Translations under genes and position numbers: made by a program | Notes under the pieces: generated by a model | Told to the model about the DNA's origin: nothing | Database searches by the model: none | The model's input: the letters and a program-made list of their open reading frames with translations, nothing else | In this document: in pieces, positions 1-10,370 of the stretch | Position numbering within the stretch: the first letter of the stretch is position 1 | Layout: each line of letters begins with the position of its first letter | Assembly (NCBI GenBank): GCA_950097015.1 | Contig: CATNEN010000039.1 | Span: forward strand, 12,006,001-12,070,000 | DNA: 64,000 nt | Source of the DNA: Macrostomum hystrix | Lineage: Eukaryota > Platyhelminthes > Macrostomidae | Direction: 5' to 3'

Positions 1-495
1 GGGGGCCGGCACCACAGGGACGCTGTGCGCATGTACTATCAGAAGTGGCTGGAGGAGCAGGTTCAGAAGCTCGTGGACAACACCACCGCCGCGTTCAAAT
101 CCAGCTCCGGCGCTGCAGCTGGTGGCGCTTTCGGCCGGCCCGGCCGCGGACCGCCAATGTCGATGCCACCGCCGCCCTCCGGTTATCTGCATCACGGCCC
201 GCCGCCGCCTCTGCCGCCGAACTCGCAGCAGCCGCCGATGCATCGCGGCGGTCCGCACTCCGGCGCGATGATTCCGCCGCCAATGGGACTTGGCCATCAC
301 CAGCCGCCGCATCATCATCCGTATGGCGGAGGCCCGCCGCCTGGCTTCCGCGGACCGCCCGGCCCGCCGCCTCCGTCTGGCGTGGCCGGCGGCGGACTGG
401 CCATTGCGGCTCCGCGCGTCCCGCCGATGGTGGCGCCGCCGCGGGGCCTGCCGCCCAGGCCCCCGATGGGCATGCCGCCGCACGGCCTGCGTTAG
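1..495 (+). CDS. SNRPC: U1 small nuclear ribonucleoprotein C, C-terminal exon (partial)
   Basis: U1-C is a component of the U1 snRNP that helps recognise 5' splice sites in the nucleus. The frame is open from base 1 and begins [15 protein letters not shown], matching the end of the U1-type C2H2 zinc finger and the following helix of U1-C (family pattern GRKHKENVKDYYQKW). It goes on with [16 protein letters not shown] and then the Pro/Gly/Met/His-rich tail expected of this family ([19 protein letters not shown]). The stop is TAG at 493-495. The first zinc-finger cysteines and the start codon lie before the window, so the gene is 5' incomplete. The tail is somewhat richer in His and Gly than in vertebrates. 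Identification comes from the helix plus tail composition and is confident; the exact exon start is unknown because no acceptor is visible. Confidence 0.93.
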   Translation, partial: GGRHHRDAVRMYYQKWLEEQVQKLVDNTTAAFKSSSGAAAGGAFGRPGRGPPMSMPPPPSGYLHHGPPPPLPPNSQQPPMHRGGPHSGAMIPPPMGLGHHQPPHHHPYGGGPPPGFRGPPGPPPPSGVAGGGLAIAAPRVPPMVAPPRGLPPRPPMGMPPHGLR

Positions 496-584
496 GCGTC
501 CAGAAACCTGTCTGGGTGCTGGAGATTGGGGACGTGTACGAACTTGTTTATAAGATAAACGTTGCTTCAGATGACTCTCGTTGA

Positions 585-850
585 TGTAAACAACGATCTT
601 TGTCGCTATGGACAACATTCTTGGTTTCCATGGACAACAATATTTGTTGTTATTGACACTAAGCCTTGTTATTGACTAAAATCTTTGTTGTTATTGACAA
701 CAATCTTTGTTGCTATGGATAACAATTTTGTTGCTATTGGCAGCAATCTTTGTTGCTAAGGCCAAAGATCTTTGTTGTTAAGGACGCCAATCTTTGTTGT
801 TATAGACAACAAACTTCATTGCTATGGGCAATGGTCTTCGTTTCCAGGGT
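585..850. repeat. Imperfect palindromic repeats TTGTTGnnATnGACAACAA downstream of SNRPC
   Basis: About ten degenerate units pairing a TTGTTG/TTGTTT half with a GACAACAA half recur every 20-30 bases. Each unit can fold on itself. It probably lies in or just after the SNRPC 3' UTR. No coding potential is seen. The region 850-1400 that follows is AT-rich with nothing recognisable. Confidence 0.6.
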
Positions 851-1401
851 ACTTTACGGTATACGATTTTCTTCGCTAATTAGGAAGATTAGTAACCACT
901 AGGAAGATTAGTAACCACTACTGTCAAAATTTAAATCATCACCAATCAGTAACAGAAAACATTTATCACCATTTTTTTGGTTGCAAATTTGGCCTATATT
1001 GCGATTCGGATAGTTTAATCAAGTTTTCTGACTTAAAATTAATATGTTATTTGTGCACTTTCTATTAATTATTATCCATGCGTTCATTTTTACATTTTTT
1101 AAAGTTAAGACATAACATTGTATTGTATTTTGAAAACACCAAATTTTGGCTTTTATAAACTAACTTTATGTGCATGAAGTTTATGTTTAAAATCGAGAGA
1201 ACTTTAAAGTTTTCCAAACAATATTTATGTTCATATTCTGTCTGTTAAATAAATACCTGTAATTACCTTACTAAACTGCTCGTTTAGTACTATGTTTGTC
1301 ACGACTCAGCTAATGAAATCTAAAATTTACTATATAGCATATAATGATTTCACTTCCCATTTGCTGGTCTGAATCCGGTTGCATTTCATTGGCACCCTCC
1401 A

Positions 1402-1853
1402 GGTCCTAATTTGTCACCCTCCTGGACCTCAGGTTCAACTATCATTCTCCCAAACCCCTCCTAGACCTCAGCTTCAACTATCATTCTCCCAAACCCCTCC
1501 TAGACCCTCAGCTTCAACTATCAGTCTCCCAAACCCCTCCTAGACCTCAGCTTCAACTATCAGTCTCCCAAACCCCTCCTAGACCTCAGCTTCAACTATC
1601 AGTCTCCCAAACCCCTCCTAGACCTCAGCTTCAACTATCAGTCTCCCAAACCCCTCCTAGACCTCAGCTTCAACTATCATTCTCCCAAACCCCTCCTAGC
1701 CCCTTAGCTTCAACTATCATTCTCCCAAACCCCTCCTAGACCTCAGCTTCAACTATCAGTCTCCCAAACCCCTCCTAGACCTCAGCTTCAACTATCAGTC
1801 TCCCAAACCCCTTCCCAGATCCTCAGCTTTAACTATCAGTACCCAAATCCCAT
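1402..1853. repeat. 39-bp minisatellite upstream of eL22
   Basis: About eleven tandem units of 39 bp (core CCTAGACCTCAGCTTCAACT, then ATCAGTCTCCCAAACCC) run up to roughly 60 bases before the eL22 start codon. Units are nearly identical in the middle and decay toward both ends. The array is pyrimidine-rich on the plus strand, so it may lie in the 5' flank or a leader intron of eL22. Confidence 0.9.
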
Positions 1854-1884
1854 CCCTGATCCTCTTGACCCCAGCTCTAACTCC

Positions 1885-1909
1885 CTCCTATTTTGCCCAT
1901 CTTCAGCAG
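1885..1909 (+). promoter_or_regulatory. Probable 3' splice (or trans-splice) acceptor for eL22
   Basis: A pyrimidine-rich run (CTCCTATTTTGCCCATCTTCAG) ends in CAGCAG only 2-5 bases before the ATG. Such a short leader fits either an upstream noncoding exon or a spliced-leader acceptor. No branch point or leader was confirmed. Confidence 0.4.
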
Positions 1910-1911
1910 CC

Positions 1912-2298
1912 ATGCCGAAGGTGCCACGTCGGTCCAACCTGAAGGGCAAGAAGAAGAGGCAGACTATCAAGTTCGTGCTGGACTGCACCCACCCTGTCGA
2001 GGATGGCATTATGGACGTGGCCAGCTTTGAGAAGTTTCTAACTGAGCGCATCAAGGTGCAGGGCAAGACTAACAATTTGCAGAATCTGGTCTCAGTTGCG
2101 CGGGACAAAAGCAAAGTGGTAGTCTCAGCTGAGATACCATTCTCCAAGCGCTACCTAAAGTACCTGACAAAGAAGTACCTGAAGAAGAATTCCCTTCGCG
2201 ACTGGCTCCGAGTTGTGGCCTCCAACCGGGAGACCTTCGAGCTGCGCTACTTCAACATCAATAGCGAGGACGCTGACGAAGATGCCGCTGAAGACTAA
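1912..2298 (+). CDS. RPL22: 60S ribosomal protein eL22
   Basis: Component of the large cytosolic ribosomal subunit that binds 28S rRNA near the exit tunnel. The 128-residue ORF has the usual length and order of the family: a basic N-terminus with a KGKKKRQ stretch, then [16 protein letters not shown], an acidic/hydrophobic core, the [25 protein letters not shown] segment (residues about 82-106), and an acidic C-terminal tail ([10 protein letters not shown]). The ATG sits directly after a splice-acceptor-like CAGCAG. Stop TAA is at 2296-2298. The coding region has no intron, has no frame damage, and shows no poly(A) scar behind it, so I read it as the functional gene rather than a processed copy, though a retrocopy cannot be fully excluded. 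It lies just after the 39-bp minisatellite. Confidence 0.96.
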   Translation: MPKVPRRSNLKGKKKRQTIKFVLDCTHPVEDGIMDVASFEKFLTERIKVQGKTNNLQNLVSVARDKSKVVVSAEIPFSKRYLKYLTKKYLKKNSLRDWLRVVASNRETFELRYFNINSEDADEDAAED

Positions 2299-3070
2299 GT
2301 GTGGACTCTGACTGCGACTGTGTTGTTAGTTAGTTAGTTAGCCTGTTTCAAATTGAATACAAGCCGTATTTTGAGGCGCTATCGGCCCCCCGTTTGGTGC
2401 TTGAGCTTGGAAGGATGGCGGTGGATTAAATTCTAGCCGGTTGTCTTCGATTGACTTCACATTTTTTGCGATAACTCATTCGGCGAGTTTCAGTCGATCA
2501 ATTTGTCTGTAAAAGACAGCTCTCTGCCTCTTTGACGATGTTACCATTGGATGACAGAACGGATGCGAGACAGTGAAGCTGGCAGAATAAAAGCCACCGT
2601 TTTACGTCTTTCAGCAGAATTTTTTAGTCTATGGTCAATTAGCCGATTCTTAGCCAATAGATTTGAAGCTAATGGACTCTAATCGATCAACGATGAGCCG
2701 CCACCTGAAGTGCCACCGCCTCGTGTTGACATCAGTTGGTATTTAGGCGCTAATTCTGGGTAGAATTTGAGCTGAACTATTTCGATTAAATTGAATGGTT
2801 TCTTGACTAAATTTGCTGGCTATTTGAAGCGCGTATGATTGCTTTGACAGTTTATCAGTGATGGGATTAAATGGAAGCCTTCTATATAATGATTCATCCG
2901 GGATATGAATATAGAATTTTTCTGTCGATGTGTTGCCATGTGTTGCCTAACAGTATCTACTAATTACCAAAACGCAAAATTAAAACTCTAGGAGAGCTTT
3001 AAACCATTTTGTTAAGAGTTGATATTCCTAATTGCCTAAGCCTAAAGCAGCTTTAAAGTTTATAATTAAA
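2299..3070. other. No gene seen
   Basis: eL22 3' UTR and AT-rich spacer. TAGT/GTTA short repeats follow the eL22 stop. No ORF, tRNA or known repeat was recognised. Confidence 0.5.
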
Positions 3071-3073
3071 AAC

Positions 3074-3410
3074 AAAGCCAGCCTATACCGTGCAAATATC
3101 TCTGCGTGATATTCCGCCTCCATTTAGCTGCAGCATTATAAATAATTCACGAACACAAGTAATTGGCTTATCATCATTTGTGCGCTTCTGTGGCTGCACC
3201 ACCGCCCACGGACTCGGGCACTTCGCCGAGCAGTCCAACTTCATCGGCAGGCTGGTCTGGGTCACCTTCCTGATGGGCACGTACAGCGGGTTCGCCTATC
3301 ACGTGTACACCCTGTTCGACTGGTTCATCCAGGCACCCGTGCTTCAAACATCTGCAGTTTCGGCACGCCATGCCATAATCTCCAGATTTCCTAGTGTGCA
3401 TATTCATTCA
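3074..3410 (+). pseudogene. Broken copy of DEG/ENaC 5' flank plus first exon
   Basis: 3074-3170 is nearly identical to the sequence just before channel gene A (10214-10316). It is joined directly to the TM1-coding part of the first exon: the frame reads FCGCTTAHGLGHFAEQSN, then the TM1 helix, then HVYTLFDWFIQAPVL, and the similarity stops at about 3345. Compared with gene A, about 115 bp holding the start codon is missing at a short TCAT microhomology. The beta-strand after TM1 and all later exons are absent. Residue changes at otherwise invariant positions (Y to C, R to H, R to W) fit a dead copy. It is not a working gene. Confidence 0.85.
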
Positions 3411-3662
3411 CCATCAGGACTCCATCTTCCGCGGGGGGGGGCTGATGTAGTGACCTTAATTTGCAAAACTTCTGTACGATATTCAATTGACCTTCGAGAA
3501 CATTCTATACAGTACGAAAACATTGATTTCTAGAAAATTCTTCTAAATAGTACAAAAATCAACTTCGCATTTTTCTCAGAATATTCCTTTAGTACAATAA
3601 TTGCATAATTCACCATAAATTATTGTACTCGTATATCTAACACAAACTCTTAATGCGCTTGC

Positions 3663-3675
3663 ATCTAATAATTAA
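3663..3675. repeat. 13-bp target-site duplication, left copy, of the LINE
   Basis: ATCTAATAATTAA here is repeated exactly at 6809-6821, flanking the element on both sides. The left copy abuts the (TTG)n tail, read as CAA repeats on the plus strand. Confidence 0.88.
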
Positions 3676-6600
3676 CAACAACAACAACAACAACAAAAGA
3701 CGCAAGCCCCAAACGTCAGGGGGCGGCGTCAAATGATGCGCCGCAGAGCCAGCGCGCGAACATGGTCCGCGCCGGTGGCAGTGTCGGGCGCCCTGGCGTC
3801 GCTCAGCAGGCAGTCGACGTAGCGGCGGGTCCGAGCCTGGCCGCGCCTGAACGGGCCCTGCAGGGTGAGCAGAAGGACGTCCTGGGCGGGCTGGCGGCAG
3901 TAGCTTTCGGCCCGAATGACGTGGCCCGCTAGTCGAAGTCGTCGCTGCAGCGCAGGATGGTGGACGGGCGTTGCAGCTGAGCTCTCTCGTACAGAGCCTC
4001 CGTCCCGACGCTCTCGTCAGCTTGAAAGGCCGCACGGAGCAGCCCCGAGTGCGCCGAGTCTAGCTGCCGCTCCAGCGTAGCCGTCAGCGTCCACGACTCG
4101 GCGTTGTACAGCAGGACGGTCTCGATCACCGCCTGCCACAGCCGAGCCCTCTGGCGGTCAGGCAGCGCTGTGGACTGGAGGACGGCCCGGATCGAACGGT
4201 AGGCCGCCCATGCGAGTCCTCTGCGCCGCCGGATGTCGTCTTCCACGTTGGGCACCAGACCGCCGAGGTAAGTGAAGCGCTGGCAGCGTGCGAGCGAGAT
4301 GATCTGCCCGTCTGCGCCGCGGCACGTCAGGTCCGCTGGGATGTCGGCCGGCACGGTCAGCACCTCGGTCTTAAGCGTGTTGATCACTAGGCCGACGCTT
4401 GATGCCACCTCAGCCAACCTGTCAATCTGGCGCTGGGCACCTTCGACAGTCGAGGACAGGAGGGCGAGGTCGTCGGCGTAGCCAAGCACACTGAGGCGCT
4501 TCTCATCGTGGCGGCGACCGATGCGTCTGCGTAGCAGGAAGCCGTCTTCAGCCGAGGGGAGCGCAGTCCGAAGCACCCAGTCCAGGAGAAGCACGAAGAG
4601 GAACGGGGCCAGCGTGTCGCCCTGCAGCAGTCCTGACGAGGTGGCAAACAGGTCGGACAGGCCGTCCGCCGTAACAACAGCAGCGCGCGTGTCGCGATAC
4701 AGCGACATGACAGCGGCGACTAGCTGCTCTGGGACCCGGTAGGCACGAAGGACTAGTGGAAGCGCGGCCCTCGACACCGAGTCAAACGCCTTGCGGAAGT
4801 CGACAAACACGACGATCAGCGTTGACTGGCGGATGCGCGCCTCCTCGATGACACGGCGGAGTGCGAGGATCTGGGTTACTGTACCGCGCTGTGGCCGGAA
4901 CCCGTTCTGCTCGTAACGGAGGTACGGGTCCAGCACCGACTGCAGGCGATCGAGAAGCAGTCGGTTGAAAAGCTTCGCGGTGCAGGACATAAGCGAGATC
5001 CCGCGGTGATCTTCTTTCCGCGTTGTCCCGGCCTTCTTCGGGATCGGCACGATGTGTGCTACGGTCCACTCGGTGGGCGCAGGGGCGCCGGCGAGCACGC
5101 GGTTCATGGTGCTTGTGACTTGGGAAGCCACACAGCGGAGCCGCAGCGCCTCGACCGGAACCTCGTCGGGGCCGAGCGCCTTGCCGCCAGATGTTCTCCG
5201 AGCGAACCGTACAACATCCTCCACAGTGACTGGGCTGGTGCGAAAATCCTCCTCAGCTGGCAGGGCCGTGTCCGTCGGCAGTGCGAAATTGGCTGGCAGC
5301 GGGGGCGAGGGCGCATTCACAATGCCGGCGAAGAAGTCGCGCAATTCATTCCTGCGCTCCTCCGGAGTGTCGCCGGCCAGATTTAGCGCCACACGCCTCT
5401 TGCGCCCCGTAAGGGTCCGAACGGCCGTCCACACTGCGCGGCTCCTCACGTCGGGGCCAGCTGCTGTGATGGACTGGATGGCGTCGTCGACTGCGGCCTG
5501 CTGCCGCGTGTCCAGAAGACGCGCGAGCGCCTCCTCGGCGTCACCAGTGGGCCGTCGGGATCTTCGGAGTCGCTCGATCTTTAGCCGCGCCTGCCTGATC
5601 GTTGGATCGCTCTGCCAGACTGGCTGCGTCCGCTCCGCTGGTCGCATCAGCGGGACCGTCTTCTCAGCTGCAGTTCTCACGGCAGTGCTGATGTCGGCGT
5701 ACTCCGCTTCGCGCTGGTTTCCAAGCGCGCCATCGAAGGCGCCCGCGAATTGGTACTTTACGCGGGGGTCCAACAAGGCACGATAGTAGCGCCGTGGCCG
5801 CTGCTTCGGAGGTCGGTAGAGCGGGTCTTTGAGCCGCAGGTCGCAGAGCAGGAGTCGGTGGTCAGACCGGAGAGCCAGCGGAGCCATGGTGTCGCAGTTG
5901 ATGACGCGGCGGTGCTCGCGAGCGCGGACCAGCACATGATCGAGTTGCGCCAGCCGCCTCGTGGCATTCCGCCCACGCGCGTTCCTTCGTCTCCTCTTGC
6001 AGCCCGCGAAGGTGACCAAGCGGGCCGGGGGCTTGCGGAAACGGGTGTTAATTGACATCAGGTCCAGCCGTTCTAGCAGGTCCTCCAGCGCATCCGTGTT
6101 GGCGTTCTCGCGTCCCGTGACGAAAGGCGATCGCTCGGACCTACGTGGAACTGCGTTTAGGTCTCCGAGCACCACCAGCGTGTCGCGGTTTGGCACGTCT
6201 TCCAGCTGTCCGGCCAGAAACTCGAAAAAGGCGAGAGCTTCATCCGGGTGGGCAGCCGTAGGGGCGTATGCGCAGAAGAGCCGGATGCAGCGAGCGCGCA
6301 GGCGCAGGTCAACCCGCAGCAGACGCGGGGAGAGTGGGGCGCAGTGCACGCTCTGCCGAAGGCGCGGTCCGATCAGCACGCCGACGCCGCCACGCCCGCG
6401 GCCGTCTGCCGACGTGTACAAGAGGCTCCATCCGGCTCCAAGGTCCTCATTTTGAAGGCCTGGCTCCGCCACAATAGAGACCTCCTGCAGCATTATGAGG
6501 TCCAGCTGTAGGTCGTGGGCCAGCTGGACGAGCAGAGTGCGACGCCAGGGGGCCTTCAGGGTCCGGCAGTTCAGCGTGCCGAGCCTGAGGCGACCACCTG

Positions 6601-6808
6601 GTACGGCTAGGGCCCGATGACGTTGGGCCTCACGGTCCCCGGCGCCACCCGGCGGATCCGATTCAGAAGCGGCAGAGACCGGGGGCGACTGGCGTCTTGA
6701 AGCACCGCGAAGTCGCCCACGCCGGTTGCGCTCACGTCGCCGCTCAGTGCGACGGTGTGCGCTGCGCTGTCCTCTGCTCGTCCCTGATGTGCCTATTTAA
6801 TTTAGGCA
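3676..6808 (-). mobile_element. Non-LTR retrotransposon (LINE), recent insertion
   Basis: A 3.13-kb element on the minus strand bounded by a perfect 13-bp target-site duplication. It ends in a short (TTG)n tail (3676-3697) rather than poly(A). It has a single long reading frame with an AP-type endonuclease followed by reverse transcriptase, typical of a one-ORF or 5'-truncated LINE. The 5' end reaches the duplication, so the copy may be almost full length, or truncated just before the endonuclease. A related but older fragment lies at 30285-30578 on the plus strand. It landed in the duplicated 5' flank of a DEG/ENaC copy. Clade not assigned: the YADD active site and the LLQGDTLAP motif are seen but do not settle it. 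Confidence 0.9.
3929..6799 (-). CDS. LINE endonuclease-reverse transcriptase polyprotein
   Basis: Open frame of about 950 codons. The N-terminal AP-endonuclease region is seen as LGTLNCRTL (near 6580), LQEV (near 6490), a GDLNA motif and the SDHRLL motif near its end. Reverse transcriptase follows, with IVPIPKK, GISLMS, the FRPQRGT motif, a VDFRKAFD block, LLQGDTLAP and the catalytic YADD near 4470. A basic, Arg-rich region precedes the endonuclease. No methionine clearly marks the start: the frame stays open to about 6799, upstream of the first internal ATG at 6493. Near the C-terminus the frame ends at TAG (3929-3931). An overlapping frame from about 3960 to 3730 continues with LAGHVIRA and ends RRII, which looks like the proper C-terminal domain, so one frameshift close to 3950-3965 is likely. 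Otherwise intact. Confidence 0.88.
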
Positions 6809-6821
6809 ATCTAATAATTAA
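6809..6821. repeat. 13-bp target-site duplication, right copy, of the LINE
   Basis: ATCTAATAATTAA identical to 3663-3675, at the 5' end of the minus-strand LINE. Confidence 0.88.
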
Positions 6822-6867
6822 TTGCCTAATTAAATTTGTTTTACCGTACAGTATATTTCTAGAAACT

Positions 6868-7177
6868 TCCGGAAACACTAAAATACATTGTAAATATACT
6901 GCACCCGATCCAGCAATATTCAAAGCTTTTCTGATCTCATACGAGACTCAATAAACAATACAAAAAACCACCGCCTAGCTCTTAATTACTCGCGAACTCG
7001 CGACCACAAAACTGCTACAATACAACTTATTGTAATTGTATTAATATGAGTACAATTATTTAATACAACTTAATATAACAAAGCCAGCCTATACCGCGCA
7101 AATATCTCTGCGTGATATTCTGCCTCCATTTAGCTGCAGCATTATAAATAATTCACGAACACAAGTAATTGGCTTAT
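6868..7177 (+). repeat. Second copy of the DEG/ENaC 5' flanking region
   Basis: About 310 bp, roughly 93-95% alike to 10013-10316 by eye (starting CCGGAAACACTAAAATAC and ending AAGTAATTGGCTTAT). Here it is cut at its 3' end by the LTR of the gypsy element, so no first exon follows. Confidence 0.88.
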
Positions 7178-7456
7178 TGTTATGTCTTCTTCTTCTGTTT
7201 CAACGATGATTACTGCCTCAAGGCTATCATCGGACATCAAAGTCTAAGGCGAAGAAGCTATAGTTTATTGTACCGCAGTTCACGGCCTATAACTGCCTCT
7301 AGCAAGCGCACGCCAAGCACTTGCTTTTCGTGCTACAGATATTCGTCGGCTCTTAAAGAAATAAAAGATCCTACCCTAGACAATAGACATGCAGGAGGAA
7401 ACTCAAGTGCATTAGTAAAAGTCCATCTGGTATGTTGTCTATACATACTCGTAACA
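7178..7456 (-). repeat. Complete LTR (279 bp) of the Ty3/gypsy element
   Basis: On the plus strand it runs TGTTATG...CGTAACA, so on the element strand it begins TGTTACG and ends CATAACA, with TG...CA ends and a 5-bp terminal inverted repeat. It is directly preceded (element strand) by a polypurine tract, AAAAGGGGGAA (complement at 7457-7467). This is the 3' LTR; no second LTR is present. Confidence 0.87.
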
Positions 7457-7505
7457 TTCCCCCTTTTGTCAATTATAGTTTCTGTTTTGTCAGTTCTCCG
7501 CTTAA

Positions 7506-10006
7506 CTATACTGTAAGCGATCCGGTCTTCTCAACTTGCTTCGATCTCTGTGTCCTTGTGCCCACGCCGTCTGCTCCAGGGTCAGCGTCATCCTTGTCTG
7601 TGTCCGCTGCCCGAGTCTCTCCTTGGCTTGGCACGTCTTGGACCGGTTGAGTTGATTCGTCCTCTCGCCGCTCTTGCTCTGTGGTAATTGGGTCGCTCTG
7701 AACTTCCCTAGGATCCTTCAGAATAGACGGTAGATGATGAGCTTCCGTCTTGTTGTGCCCAGGTAAATCTGCTCTGACGATTTGATCGACGTGTCGCTTC
7801 CAGACTTGTCCGTTGACCAACAATCGGTAGGACAGGGGTCCTGTGCGGGCGATCACCTTGGCAGAAATCCACCTGTTCTCTCGCTCCCTTCTGAAGTCCA
7901 ATGTCAGAACTGAGTCTCCTTCTTGAAATTCTCGTACAGATGATCCTCTTTCGTCTTGTCGTCCAGTGACATATGTCTGCTTGTTCAAGACTCTAGAGTA
8001 GGCATCCGGCTTGAGAAAGTCCAACTGTGTCCTGCGATTGTAGCATAGCATCATCTCTGCTGGTGTTCTACCGGTTGTTGAATGCGGTGTGCTGCGGTAG
8101 CGAAACAGGAAGTTCTGCATGCTCAATATTGGATCACCGTGAGTCTTAATTCCTGCTTTGATGGCAGACTTTGCTATTTGCACCATTCCTTCATTCAGTC
8201 CGTTGGTACGCGGATGTTCAATAGCTGTCAAAATCTGTCGAATATTATTCCGCTCCAAGAAAACACGGAACTCAGCTGAGCAGAACTGACTACCGTTGTC
8301 ACTCAACACTTGCTGTGGAATTCCAAACCGCGCTAACGTTTCCCGTAGTCAATCAATCGTCTTGCTTGTAGTTGCGTGCTTCATTGGAAAGATCTCAACC
8401 CATTTGCTTGTTGCATCGACCACGACGAGCCAATAGTATCCATGGAATGGTCCCATAAATTCCAGCTGAATCCTCGTCCATGGCTTTTCTGGCCACACCA
8501 AAGGCTGAATTGGCGCTTGTGCAGGCAGATTTCTCTGCAGCTGGCAGCCTTCACAACTTCGGACTAAGGTCTCAATAGACTTGTCTATTCCCGGGAACCA
8601 GACATGAAGTCTCGCAAGCGATTTCATGGCAACAATGCCAGGGTGTCCATCGTGAAGCAACTCCAGGACAACTTGCTGTACACTTCTCGGGATAACTACT
8701 CGCAAACCCCAGAATAGCACTCCTTGCTCAATGCACAGGTCGTTTCTCTTCCTGAAGTACTGTTCCAGGCTTGAGTCACAGGTCTCTGGCCAACCGTTCT
8801 GGCAGTAACGAACAACCTTCCGAAGATCAGCGTCCTTTTGAGTCTCGTTGCGAATCTTCTCCGCCGTGATTGGTAGCATTGCCAACCTGACCTGCAGTAG
8901 TTGATCGCTACGGATGCCCTTTTCTTGCACTGGCAGTCGTGAAAGAGCGTCGGCATTCGAATGATCTTCTGTCCTTCTGAACTTTATGGTGTACTTATGA
9001 GCTGAGAGTAGTACGGCCCAGCGCTGAAGTCTGCTTGCTGCGATGCTCGGAATGTCTTTCTTGTCTCCGAAGATGGTCAATAGCGGCTTATGATCAGTGA
9101 CTAGCACAAAGTGATGTCCAAATAAGTATTGATGGAACCGCTTCACTCCAAACACAATAGCCAACGCTTCCTTCTCTAGCTGAGAGTAGTTCACTTCTGG
9201 CTTGGAGAGTGTCCGCGAAGCGTATGCAACAGGCTTTTCACCATTCGGCATCATGTGAGATATGACAGCCGACTCCATACTTCGAAGCATGCGTTTGCAA
9301 AATAAGCTGCTTAGCTGGATCAAAATGTGCTAACACTCTGTCAGAAGTCAACGTGTCCTTCACCTTTTTAAATGCTGCACTGCACTCTTTACTCCAGTGA
9401 AAGTCAACATCCTTGCGTAACAATCTGTTCAGAGGAACCAGAATCTACGAAAGATTCGGAATGAACTTGGCGTAGTAATTTATCATTCCAATCAGAGATC
9501 TCACTTCGGTGACATTCGTTGGTTGTGGGGCTTCGTGAATTGCCACGACTTTCTCCTTCGATGGATGAATTCCATTTTCGTCTATGACGTAACCCAGAAA
9601 TTGAACCTTAGCAATTCGGAATTCGCACTTCTTCTTGTTCAGACGTACGCCATAGTCTGAGAGGCGTTCCAAAACAGCTTCCAACTTTTTGTCATGCTTC
9701 TCCAGACTCGTTCCAGACACCAAGATGTCATCTATGTAGACCACAACGTTCAAACCTTGCAAAATTTTCTCCATGGCTTCCTGAAATTGTGCAGGTGCTG
9801 ATGCCAGTCCCATTGTGAGTCTATTGTACTGGAACAGTCCGAGATGCGTGTTGATAGTTGCAAACTTTCTGCAGGCCTCTTCTAGTTCCAGCTGTTGAAA
9901 TGCTTGAGAGATGTCTAGCTTGGAGAAAATTCTTCCTCCATTCAGAGTAGCAAAGATTTCATCCGGGCGCGGCAGAGGGTATACTTGTCAACCTCCAGTT
10001 GGGGAT
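7506..10006 (-). pseudogene. gypsy pol remnant: RT - RNase H - integrase
   Basis: Reverse transcriptase begins mid-domain near 10000 (YTLPRPDEIF, FSKLDIS), with the TMGLASAPAQFQ motif and the catalytic YIDD near 9740, then FLGY and GMINYY. RNase H follows (9320-8990) with YASRTLS, EKEALAIVFG and TDHKPL, ending in NADALSRLP. The integrase has an HHCC-type segment (HDGHPG...SCEGCQ), a VVVDATSKWVE strand, SDNGSQF and a TTGRTPAEMML segment. Breaks: an in-frame TAG near 9442, a frameshift near 9300 inside RNase H, and a stop near 8346 inside the integrase core, besides the 5' truncation. It cannot make a working polyprotein. A tail of about 190 charged residues follows the integrase to 7506. Confidence 0.9.
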
Positions 10007-10012
10007 TCAAAG

Positions 10013-10316
10013 TCCGGAAACACTAAAATACACTGTAAATATACTGCACCCGATCCAGCACTAATCAAAGCTTTTCTGAAAGCTACGAGACTCAATAAAC
10101 AATACAAAAAAACCACCGCCTAGCTCTTAATTAATCGCGAACTCGCGACCACAAAAATGCTACAAAACAACTTATTATAATTGTATTAATACAATTAATT
10201 AATACAACTTAATATAACAAAGCCAGCCTATACCGTGCAAATATCTCTGCGTGATATTCTGCCTCCATTTAGCTGCAGCATTATAAATAATTCACGAACA
10301 CAAGTAATTGGCTTAT
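10013..10316 (+). repeat. Third copy of the channel 5' flank, next to gene A
   Basis: Sequence shared with 6868-7177 and, over its last 100 bp, with 3074-3170. It leads straight into the first coding exon of channel gene A, so it is the likely promoter and leader region of that gene. It holds AT-rich stretches (TTATTATAATTG, TATAAATAATTC) but no TATA box could be assigned with confidence. Confidence 0.75.
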
Positions 10317-10370
10317 AAAGCTGCTAGCAGCAATTGTTTCTCAGCTTTTGATAAGCTCTTACCAAGGTTG

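Larger units (their letters stand above)
7178..10006 (-). mobile_element. Ty3/gypsy LTR retrotransposon, 5'-truncated and inactivated
   Basis: Minus-strand element with one LTR and the 3' two-thirds of pol: reverse transcriptase, RNase H, zinc-binding and catalytic integrase. It stops abruptly within the reverse transcriptase at about 10006, where the channel 5' flank starts again. gag, protease, primer-binding site and 5' LTR are missing. It lies between two copies of the same host flank, which shows that the locus was rearranged or duplicated around it instead of simply receiving one insertion. Confidence 0.9.

Noticed and set aside
1912-2298. Processed pseudogene of eL22
   Set aside because: Intact full-length frame, acceptor-like sequence before ATG and no poly(A) scar or target duplication seen; kept as a functional gene.
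4272-6511. Several plus-strand ORFs over 100 codons
   Set aside because: Shadow frames of the GC-rich LINE ORF on the minus strand.
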